From NCBI GenBank assembly GCA_934636655.1, contig CAKUAS010000004.1, positions 73,300 to 137,299 on the forward strand: a DNA stretch of 64,000 bases, in the 5' to 3' direction. The DNA comes from an uncultured Oscillospiraceae bacterium. Lineage in GTDB: Bacteria; Bacillota; Clostridia; Oscillospirales; Oscillospiraceae. This document shows positions 33,615 through 40,341 of this stretch, in pieces. How positions within the stretch are numbered: position 1 is the stretch's first letter; every line of letters begins with the position of its first letter. The translations under genes and the position numbers were made by a program. The notes under the pieces are model-generated. The model made no database searches. It saw only the letters and a program-made list of their open reading frames with translations, and had not been told where the DNA came from.

Positions 33615-34616
33615 ATGACTAAAAACGAAGCAAACGGAATCTGGGTGTTCGCCGAACAGAATAACGGTGTGCTGGATAAAACACCCCTCGAGCTTATCAG
33701 CAAAGCCATAGAGCTCAAGCAGACCACCGGCGAGGAAGTTACCGCGGTTTTGGTAGGCAAGGACGTTGCCGCACTTGCGGATACCCTTATAGCCTACGGT
33801 GCCGATAAGGTAATCGTTGCCGAGCATGAAAACCTGAAAAGCTACAGCGGCAGACCTTATCAGAAGGTCGTCGCAGAGCTGGCTGCGAAATATAAACCCT
33901 CCATATTCATATTCCCGGCTACTGCACAGGGCAGAGATCTTGCACCTCGCGTGATGTGTACTCTCGGCACCGGCCTTACAGCCGACGCGGTTGATCTGGG
34001 CTTTGACGATGAAGGCGCATTCGTTCAGACAACGCCGGCATTCGGCGGCAGCCTGCTTGCGCACATCGCGATCCCCGAGCTGCGTCCTCAGATGGTTACG
34101 GTCCGCGCACATGTTTTTGATGCGCTCGAGCCCGACACCTCCCGTAAGGGCGAAGTAATTGTGGAAACCGTGGAAGTCGAGGCCGATAATGATTACGAAG
34201 TCCTGAGTGTACAGGAGAAGGTCAAGACCGGCGTTGCTATACACGAGGCTGAAGTGCTGGTCGCCGGCGGCCGCGGCATAAAGAAGGAAGAGGATATTGC
34301 ACAGCTCCGTGAGCTGGCAGACCTCATCGGCGGCGAGATCGCCTGCTCCAGACCTCTGGTAGACGACGGCTGGCTGGATCACTCTCTGCAGATCGGCCAG
34401 AGCGGCACTACCGTAAAGCCTAAGTTTATCCTGAACGTCGGTATTTCCGGCTCTACTCAGTACATAGTCGGCATGGAGAAGGCCCAGACCATCGCAACCA
34501 TCAACACCTACGGCGGCGCTGAACTTTTCGACGTTTCCCAGTACGGTATTGTTGGTGACTACGCAGGCATCATTCCTGCTATCATTGAAGAGATAAAGGC
34601 CAGAAAAGAATCCTGA
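33615..34616 (+). CDS. etfA: electron transfer flavoprotein alpha subunit, element copy
   Basis: A 333-residue EtfA/FixB protein, starting 14 bases after etfB with aaaggagg upstream. The C-terminal FAD-binding half has the family signature (GQSGTTVKPKFILNVGISG, then YIVGMEKAQTI and INTYGGAELF). It is paralogous to the copy at 6203-7198. Together with EtfB it carries electrons to the dehydrogenase encoded just upstream. Confidence 0.93.
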   Translation: MTKNEANGIWVFAEQNNGVLDKTPLELISKAIELKQTTGEEVTAVLVGKDVAALADTLIAYGADKVIVAEHENLKSYSGRPYQKVVAELAAKYKPSIFIFPATAQGRDLAPRVMCTLGTGLTADAVDLGFDDEGAFVQTTPAFGGSLLAHIAIPELRPQMVTVRAHVFDALEPDTSRKGEVIVETVEVEADNDYEVLSVQEKVKTGVAIHEAEVLVAGGRGIKKEEDIAQLRELADLIGGEIACSRPLVDDGWLDHSLQIGQSGTTVKPKFILNVGISGSTQYIVGMEKAQTIATINTYGGAELFDVSQYGIVGDYAGIIPAIIEEIKARKES

Positions 34617-34630
34617 AAGAGGTGAGTCAT

Positions 34631-36181
34631 TTGTTTAAGAAAGTCAATATAGACGAGGCAGTTGCTCTTATACAGGACGGCTCGACTGTCGGTATATCCG
34701 GCTTCATGGGCTCTGCGTGCCCCGAATATGTCCTCAAGCACATGGAAGAGAGCTTCCTTAGCGGCGGACATCCCTGCAACCTCACTCTTACCCATTCGCC
34801 CGGCATCGGCGACGGCAAGGATAGAGGCATGAACCACGTGGCTCATAAGGGCATGCTCAAGAGCGTTATTGCCAGCCATTATAATCTTGCTCCGCAGCTT
34901 CAGAGCATGGTAGATGCAGGTGAGGTCGAAGCATATCTGCTTCCCCAGGGCACTATCTGCCAGTTGTTCCGCGAGATCGGCGCAGGCCGCCCCGGCGTTA
35001 TCACCAAGACCGGCCTTGGCACTTTTGTTGATCCGCGCCTCGAAGGCGGCAAGTGCAATGCACTGGCCACTAGAGACCTCGTCGAAGTCGTCGAGCTCGG
35101 CGGTGAAGAGTATCTGTGGTACAAATCCTTCCCCATCAATGTAGCTATTATCCGCGGTACGTCCATTGACGAGCACGGAAATATCTCCGTTGAGAAGGAA
35201 ACCACTATTGTTGATCAGCAGGCTCTTGCTGTTGCGGCAAAGCACTGCGGCGGTATTGTTATCGCACAGGTTGAGCGCGTTGTAACGAGCGGCTCTATAA
35301 ATCCCCGTGACGTAGTAGTCCCCGGTATCCTCGTTGACTATGCCGTTGTTGCTCCTGCCGAGTGTCACTATCAGAACTTCGGCAATCAGCCTTATGATGC
35401 AGCGCTTGCTCACGAGTTCCGTATTCCTGTTGACAGCCTGCCCATTCTCCCGATGTCTGACAGAAAGGTCATCGCGCGCAGAGCAGCAATGGAGCTGCCC
35501 AGAAACGCAGTCATTAACCTTGGTATCGGTATGCCGGAGGGCGTATCGAGCGTAGCGGTCGAAGAAGGCTTTGCAGACCAGCTTACTATGACGGTCGAGG
35601 CTGGCCAGATCGGCGGCGTTCCGGCAGCCGGTGCGGCTTTCGGCGGCGCATATAACCCCGAGTTTGTAAATGACATGATCCGGCACTTTGACTTCTACGA
35701 TGGCGGCGGACTGGATGTCTGCTTCCTCGGTGCAGCCGAAGTTGACAGCATGGGCAACTGCAACGTCAGCAAGTTTACGAGGACTGTCGGTCCCGGCGGA
35801 TTCATCAACATTGCGTCCAATACACCTAAGTGTGTATTCTGCGGAACTCTCACCGCTGGCGGTCTCAAGACTGAGATCAAAGACGGAAAGCTTTCCATCC
35901 TTCAGGAAGGCAGAAACAAAAAGTACATGAAGCAGGTCAAGCAGGTAACCTTCAGCGGTTCAAATGCCGTTAAGTCCGGCCAGACCGTTCTGTTCGTAAC
36001 AGAGCGTGCCGTATTTGAACTCGATAATGACGGCATCATTCTGACCGAGATCGCACCCGGCATAGACCTTCAGACTCAGGTCCTTGATATGATCGACTTT
36101 GACGTCAGAGTATCTCCGAACCTCAAGCTCATGGATGCCCGCATATTTGCAGAAGGCCCCATGGGACTGGAACTCAAGTAA
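34631..36181 (+). CDS. family I acyl-CoA:acetate/propionate CoA-transferase
   Basis: A single-chain class I CoA-transferase with both alpha and beta domains fused, like propionate CoA-transferase or YdiF. The catalytic glutamate is predicted near residue 323 in TVEAGQIGGVP; glycine loops MGSACPEYV and GIGMPEGVSSVA mark the two halves. I prefer the TTG at 34631, 6 bases after agaggtg, to the GTG at 34622, which lies within the Shine-Dalgarno. This enzyme would load CoA on to the imported acid and remove it from the reduced product, making the operon cycle self-contained. It is unrelated to the family III transferase of the other operon. Confidence 0.9.
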   Translation: MFKKVNIDEAVALIQDGSTVGISGFMGSACPEYVLKHMEESFLSGGHPCNLTLTHSPGIGDGKDRGMNHVAHKGMLKSVIASHYNLAPQLQSMVDAGEVEAYLLPQGTICQLFREIGAGRPGVITKTGLGTFVDPRLEGGKCNALATRDLVEVVELGGEEYLWYKSFPINVAIIRGTSIDEHGNISVEKETTIVDQQALAVAAKHCGGIVIAQVERVVTSGSINPRDVVVPGILVDYAVVAPAECHYQNFGNQPYDAALAHEFRIPVDSLPILPMSDRKVIARRAAMELPRNAVINLGIGMPEGVSSVAVEEGFADQLTMTVEAGQIGGVPAAGAAFGGAYNPEFVNDMIRHFDFYDGGGLDVCFLGAAEVDSMGNCNVSKFTRTVGPGGFINIASNTPKCVFCGTLTAGGLKTEIKDGKLSILQEGRNKKYMKQVKQVTFSGSNAVKSGQTVLFVTERAVFELDNDGIILTEIAPGIDLQTQVLDMIDFDVRVSPNLKLMDARIFAEGPMGLELK

Positions 36182-36219
36182 AATCTTAAACTTAAAATAA
36201 TTATTAGGAGGATTTAATA

Positions 36220-36663
36220 ATGTCTAACGAATGCAAAAAGTTCACCGGCGCAGAGCTCAAGATCGGTATGACCGCAGAGCGCACCAAGACCATAACCAAG
36301 AAGGACATCGAGTACTTCGGTATAGTCTCAACCGACACCAACCCCATGCATTTTGATGAGGATTATGCATCCAAGACCCAGTTCGGCCGCTGCATCGCAC
36401 ACGGTGTTATCTCCCTGAGCCTTTGCGGTTCCGTCCTCGGCATGGAGCTGCCCGGCCTCGGCACCATTCACATGGGTCAGGAAGTCACCTTTAAAAAGCC
36501 CGTATACCCCGGCGATACCATCACCGCACACTGCGAGATCGTTGATATCCAGTACAAAGAGAAGAAGGACTTCTACATTGTTAAGGTGAAGCAGTGGGTC
36601 ACCAACCAGAACGGCGACATCGTCACCGAAGGCGTTGCAACCTGCATGCCTCCCAAGGCCTGA
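36220..36663 (+). CDS. MaoC-like (R)-specific enoyl-CoA hydratase
   Basis: A 147-residue hotdog-fold hydratase with the R-hydratase signature DTNPMHFDEDYASKTQFGR then IAHGVISLSL, holding the catalytic Asp/His pair. It interconverts (R)-3-hydroxyacyl-CoA and trans-2-enoyl-CoA. Last gene of the element's operon, 38 bases after the CoA-transferase with aggagg. Its presence suggests that the imported substrate is a 3-hydroxy acid that is dehydrated before reduction. Confidence 0.9.
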   Translation: MSNECKKFTGAELKIGMTAERTKTITKKDIEYFGIVSTDTNPMHFDEDYASKTQFGRCIAHGVISLSLCGSVLGMELPGLGTIHMGQEVTFKKPVYPGDTITAHCEIVDIQYKEKKDFYIVKVKQWVTNQNGDIVTEGVATCMPPKA

Positions 36664-36730
36664 TCTATTAACTAACGAACGCGCGCTGAGAGCTCTTCTT
36701 TCGGTCATTGGGCTTTAAGCTGTGTTCTCC

Positions 36731-36766
36731 GTCCCCCGGAATTTACGTTCCGGGGGACATTTTTTA
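36731..36766 (+). terminator. terminator of the element's metabolic operon
   Basis: 11-bp perfect GC-rich stem (36731-36741 with 36748-36758), six-base loop, then ATTTTTT. Confidence 0.92.
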
Positions 36767-36801
36767 TGCAGCCTAAGTAGAAAAACGTAATCTCCATCCT
36801 A

Positions 36802-36833
36802 TGCATTTATTATAATGTATTATAGTAAATGCA
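36802..36833. promoter_or_regulatory. 32-bp near-perfect palindrome before the recombinase
   Basis: 15-base arms (36802-36816 and 36819-36833) around GT with a single mismatch. The left arm contains TATAAT at 36811-36816. It ends 15 bases before the recombinase start codon and probably controls its expression. Confidence 0.65.
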
Positions 36834-36848
36834 ATCTGGGGTGGCTCA

Positions 36849-38519
36849 ATGAAAACAGCAGCAGGAAAGCAATACGTCATCTATTCCCGTAAATCCAAAT
36901 TTACAGGGAAGGGCGAAAGCATAGAGAACCAGATTGAGCTGTGCCGCCAGTATATTGCTATGCATTTTGGCGAGGATGCGGCAGAAGACGCGTTGGTGTA
37001 TGAGGACGAGGGCTTTTCCGGAGGCAATTTGGAGCGCCCACAGTTCAAGAAAATGATGAAGGACTCACAGAAGATAGCATTTGCTGCCATCGTTGTTTAC
37101 CGTCTCGACCGGATCAGCCGCAACATCGGTGACTTTGCAAAGCTCATCGAGGATTTGGGCGACCGGCACATTGACTTCATCTCCATTCGCGAACAGTTCG
37201 ATACGTCTTCACCAATAGGTCGCGCGATGATGTATATCGCGTCGGTGTTCTCTCAACTGGAGCGGGAGACCATTGCCGAGCGCATCCGGGACAACATGCA
37301 CGAGCTGTCCAAGACCGGGCGCTGGCTGGGTGGCACGACGCCCACCGGCTACGCTTCGGAAAGCCTGTCCAGCGTGACGGTGGATGGTAAGGTGAAGAAA
37401 GCCTGCAAGCTCAAGCCCATCCCGGAGGAAATTCAGCTGGTCAAGACGATTTTCTCCGTGTTCATGGAGACCGGTTCCCTCAGCAAGACCGACCAGTACC
37501 TGTTGGAGCACTGCTGCGTCACGAAGCGCGGCAAGCAGTTCACGCGCTTTGCCATCCGGGGCATTCTGACCAACCCAGTCTACATGATTGCCGACGAGAC
37601 GGCGTATCAGTATCTCAAAGAAAATCATGTTGACCTGTTTGCCGAGCGCACGGAATTCGACGGTGAACACGGCATCATGGCGTATAACCGCACCCTCCAG
37701 CGTCCCAGCAAGGCAAACCAGATTCGCCCAATGGAGGAATGGATAGTGGCGGTCGGCAAGCATACCGGCATCATCGCAGGCAGTGACTGGGTGCGGGTGC
37801 AGTCCATGCTGGATGTGAACAAATCCAAGAACTATCGCAGACCGCGCAGCAATGTGGCGCTGCTGTCCGGCATTCTGCGGTGCGGCAAGTGCGGCGATTA
37901 TATGCGTCCGAAGCTGACCAACCGCCGCACGGCGGACGGAGAACCGATATATACATATGTATGCTCCACCAAGGAGCGTAGCCACGCCGGTGATTGTAAT
38001 ATGAAAAATTGCAGAGGTAATGAGCTGGACGCAAAACTGACTGGAGCCCTCTGTGAACTTCAGGAAGACGATGCGGTTTTTGCAAAATTGCTTGTGCAGT
38101 CAAAAAAGCTTATAATAAAAAACAAAGAAAACGGTGATATGCAGCTTGCTGCCATGCATGCAGAATGCGAAGAAATACGGAAACAAATAAAGGGGCTGAC
38201 GGCGGCGCTGGCAATAGCTGATGAGGTATCCGGAAAGTACCTTATAGAGCAAATCGGAGAACGGCACGGAGAAATTGAAAGGCGACAAGCAAAGATTTTT
38301 GAGTTTGAAGCCTTAAATGAGCAGCGCCGCCTATCTGACGAAGATTTTGCATTAAACAGGAACTCGATTGCATCATTTTCAAGCGTATTCTGTTCTGTGA
38401 CGTTAGAGGAAAAACGCACTCTGCTGCGCTCGATCATATCAAATGTGGTATGGGACGGAGAGAATTCGTGCGTCCGTTTTTACGCAGACGAGAGTCCGCT
38501 GTGTGAGGATAGTGAATGA
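36849..38519 (+). CDS. spoIVCA: SpoIVCA-like large serine recombinase
   Basis: Site-specific recombinase of 556 residues. The N-terminal resolvase domain has the catalytic serine at Ser13 (VIYSRKS) and conserved VYRLDRISRN and SQLERETIAERI. A recombinase domain, a zinc ribbon near 344-385 (CGKCG then VCSTK, C) and a coiled coil near 420-490 follow. This is the architecture of SpoIVCA, which excises skin. The gene lies at the right end of the element, reads toward the sigK 3' fragment, and its stop codon TGA (38517-38519) is part of the attachment site. Base composition by eye is GC-rich up to about 37985 and AT-richer afterwards. Confidence 0.93.
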   Translation: MKTAAGKQYVIYSRKSKFTGKGESIENQIELCRQYIAMHFGEDAAEDALVYEDEGFSGGNLERPQFKKMMKDSQKIAFAAIVVYRLDRISRNIGDFAKLIEDLGDRHIDFISIREQFDTSSPIGRAMMYIASVFSQLERETIAERIRDNMHELSKTGRWLGGTTPTGYASESLSSVTVDGKVKKACKLKPIPEEIQLVKTIFSVFMETGSLSKTDQYLLEHCCVTKRGKQFTRFAIRGILTNPVYMIADETAYQYLKENHVDLFAERTEFDGEHGIMAYNRTLQRPSKANQIRPMEEWIVAVGKHTGIIAGSDWVRVQSMLDVNKSKNYRRPRSNVALLSGILRCGKCGDYMRPKLTNRRTADGEPIYTYVCSTKERSHAGDCNMKNCRGNELDAKLTGALCELQEDDAVFAKLLVQSKKLIIKNKENGDMQLAAMHAECEEIRKQIKGLTAALAIADEVSGKYLIEQIGERHGEIERRQAKIFEFEALNEQRRLSDEDFALNRNSIASFSSVFCSVTLEEKRTLLRSIISNVVWDGENSCVRFYADESPLCEDSE

Positions 38520-38525
38520 AATACT
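38509..38525 (+). repeat. right attachment site of the sigK element
   Basis: Same atagNNAATGNNatact pattern as 28328-28344. Core AATG at 38515-38518 overlaps the recombinase stop codon. Confidence 0.85.
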
Positions 38526-38886
38526 TATGTATTTTCGCAGTCAGAAGAAGACCATGGGCGATGTGAGCCTTTCGGATGTTCTCGACACGGACGGGGAGGG
38601 GAACAGCCTGTCTCTTATGGATGTTCTGGCCCAGGATGACGAGATGAGCGAACGGATAGGTGAGCTTGAACTCTGCGGAAGGTTAAGGAGCCTTGTCGAC
38701 AGTGTTTTAAATGAGCGCGAAGCGAATATAATCCGCCTTCGCTACGGACTTGACGGCAAAGAGCCTATGACACAGCGCGAGACTGCGAAAGTGTGCAAGA
38801 TAAGCCGCTCGTATGTCAGTCGTCTTGAGAAAAAAGCGCTTGAAAGACTAAAGGCGGAACTCGGCGGAGACGACACAGGATTATAA
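38515..38886 (+). CDS. sigK: sigma-K, 3' gene fragment (interrupted)
   Basis: C-terminal part of SigK, in frame from AAT GAA at 38515-38520. It reads NEILMYFRSQKKTMGDVSLS, then the linker region and region 4 with the helix-turn-helix (MTQRETAKVCKISRSYVSRLEKKAL), ending at 38886. It has no ribosome-binding site or start of its own, so it is only translated after the element is removed. Joined to the 5' part it yields 232 residues, close to the usual 235-240. Confidence 0.92.
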   Translation, partial: NEILMYFRSQKKTMGDVSLSDVLDTDGEGNSLSLMDVLAQDDEMSERIGELELCGRLRSLVDSVLNEREANIIRLRYGLDGKEPMTQRETAKVCKISRSYVSRLEKKALERLKAELGGDDTGL

Positions 38887-38891
38887 TGCTC

Positions 38892-38920
38892 TTGTGCAAG
38901 TCGTGCGTTTGTGGTAAAAT
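38892..38920 (+). promoter_or_regulatory. promoter of the VanY-like gene
   Basis: TTGTGC (38892-38897), 17-base spacer, TAAAAT (38915-38920). Confidence 0.55.
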
Positions 38921-38951
38921 GACATGAAAAAATCCGAGGAGGTGAGCCTAA

Positions 38952-39743
38952 ATGCGTATAAAGAAAACGGTGTGGACATTTTTCATGCTGATAATGGCGG
39001 CAACACTGGTGCTCATAGTAAACTCACGCGTTCAGCTCACTTCCGAAATAGTTGTCGGAGGATCGGACTCGGTTTTTGTGAAAACCGATAATCTTGCCGA
39101 TCCCATGGAGGAGTATACATCGTCAAGCAAGGTCTCACTTGAAAAATATGCGGACCTTGAGTTCCCGACAATAACTATAACCGATTGGCAGTATATACTT
39201 ATTAATAAGGACACACCGATAAAGTCCTATGCGCCTACACTCAGGCAGTTTACTACAGACGGGCCGTATGTGGATAAGCGCATTATCGACAATCTTTCGG
39301 CTCTCGTTTCTGCCGCAAAGGAAGCCGGATTTGAGCCGCATATCAGCGTCGGATACATATCATATGCCGATCAGCAGCAGCTTTTTAATGAAAAAGCCTC
39401 GGAACTGAGCAAAAACGGCGCATATACCTATGAGGAAGCGCAGAGTATCGCGGCCGAGATAGTTGCAAGGGCCGGCACGAGCGACCATCAGACAGGTCTT
39501 GCCGTCGATATATTTGACAAAGAGTATGACGTGCTCGATTACAGCAAGATGGACTCCAAATTCTTTGATTGGCTCGATGAAAACTGTGCACAGTTCGGCT
39601 TTATAAAACGATATCCAAGCAATAAAAAAAGCGTTACCGGCTGGGATGAGCCATGGCACTACAGATATGTTGGCAAGGAAGCGGCGGAGTTTATTATGAA
39701 AAATGGTATGTGCCTCGAAGAATTTGCAGCACATTACAAATGA
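38952..39743 (+). CDS. VanY-family D-alanyl-D-alanine carboxypeptidase (M15B)
   Basis: A 263-residue exported or membrane-anchored peptidase. Residues about 7-25 form a hydrophobic N-terminal segment without an obvious cleavage site. The M15B zinc motifs are present: SDHQTGLAVDI near 176-186 (His and Asp ligands) and EPWHYRYVG near 231-239 (catalytic Glu and His ligand). It trims the terminal D-Ala of stem peptides. There is no vancomycin-resistance cluster nearby, so a wall-maturation role is more likely than resistance. It follows sigK but has its own promoter. Confidence 0.88.
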   Translation: MRIKKTVWTFFMLIMAATLVLIVNSRVQLTSEIVVGGSDSVFVKTDNLADPMEEYTSSSKVSLEKYADLEFPTITITDWQYILINKDTPIKSYAPTLRQFTTDGPYVDKRIIDNLSALVSAAKEAGFEPHISVGYISYADQQQLFNEKASELSKNGAYTYEEAQSIAAEIVARAGTSDHQTGLAVDIFDKEYDVLDYSKMDSKFFDWLDENCAQFGFIKRYPSNKKSVTGWDEPWHYRYVGKEAAEFIMKNGMCLEEFAAHYK

Positions 39744-39758
39744 ATAAGCAAAAAATGC

Positions 39759-39787
39759 TTGCAATCTGGATATTTAGATGTTATTAT
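39759..39787 (+). promoter_or_regulatory. promoter of the rimP-nusA-infB operon
   Basis: TTGCAA (39759-39764), 17-base spacer, TATTAT (39782-39787). Confidence 0.6.
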
Positions 39788-39812
39788 AATAAAGTAAGTT
39801 AGTAAGCATTCA

Positions 39813-39838
39813 AGAGTGGGTCACAGCCCACTCTTTTT
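39813..39838 (+). terminator. terminator-like hairpin in the rimP leader
   Basis: 8-bp perfect stem (39813-39820 with 39827-39834) followed by TTTTT, lying between the operon promoter and rimP. Placed there it should act as an attenuator of the whole operon. Confidence 0.75.
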
Positions 39839-39876
39839 GTTGAGCATTTTACGGATGATATGATCAGGAGCTTTGT

Positions 39877-40320
39877 ATGAGTAAGATCAGTGATAAAGTT
39901 GAAGCGCTTGCGCGGTCTGTTGTAGAGGAAGAAGGCTGCGAGCTTTGGAGCGTTGAGTATGTTAAAGAAGCAGGAACGTGGTATCTGCGAATTTATATCG
40001 ACAAGGAAGGCGGTGTCGGAATTGCCGACTGTGAGGCTATAAGCCGCAGGCTCGACCCGATACTTGATGAGGCGGATCCCATACCCGACAGCTATGTTTT
40101 TGAAGTCGGTTCAGCCGGAGCGGAGCGGGAACTCAAGCGCCCGTCGGACTTTGAGCGCTTTATCGGCGCTGAGATCGAGGCAAAGCTCTATCAGCCGTAT
40201 GAAGGCAGAAAAACTCTTGTCGGAACGCTCGAAAGCTACAGTGATGGGGATATAAAGGTCTCCGGCATTGAACTTAAAAAGGAACAAATCGCGCAGGTCA
40301 AGCTGCATGTAACCATATAA
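39877..40320 (+). CDS. rimP: ribosome maturation factor RimP
   Basis: 30S assembly factor, 147 residues, first gene of the nusA-infB operon. N-terminal domain with LWSVEYVKEAGTWYLRIYID and the DCEAISRRL motif, then the C-terminal SH3-like domain starting near residue 85 (EVGSAGAERELKRPSDF). Both match the family. It lies downstream of a leader hairpin with a T-run and 21 bases before nusA. Confidence 0.93.
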   Translation: MSKISDKVEALARSVVEEEGCELWSVEYVKEAGTWYLRIYIDKEGGVGIADCEAISRRLDPILDEADPIPDSYVFEVGSAGAERELKRPSDFERFIGAEIEAKLYQPYEGRKTLVGTLESYSDGDIKVSGIELKKEQIAQVKLHVTI

Positions 40321-40341
40321 TTAAAGAAGAGGTAGAATTAA

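Larger units (their letters stand above)
28334..38518 (+). mobile_element. skin-like element interrupting sigK, 10,181 bp between cores
   Basis: The element lies between AATG cores at 28334-28337 and 38515-38518 and splits sigK at the same conserved region (ENEIL) as the B. subtilis and C. difficile skin elements. It encodes its own large serine recombinase at the right end. Cargo: a small minus-strand gene, a LysR regulator, a GntP permease, acyl-CoA dehydrogenase, EtfB, EtfA, a family I CoA-transferase and a MaoC hydratase. No phage structural, replication or toxin genes are seen. It is expected to be excised from the mother-cell chromosome during sporulation and kept in the spore and vegetative genome. 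Confidence 0.9.

Noticed and set aside
38443..38514. Separate start for the sigK 3' fragment within the recombinase gene
   Set aside because: The extra residues are out-of-frame recombinase sequence with no Shine-Dalgarno, and the SigK alignment begins at NEIL.
28334..38518. sigK as a dead gene broken by an insertion
   Set aside because: Both halves are free of other lesions, the junction restores the family consensus exactly, and an intact recombinase is present.
38952..39743. Vancomycin resistance determinant
   Set aside because: The VanY motif is present, but no vanHAX or vanRS genes are nearby.
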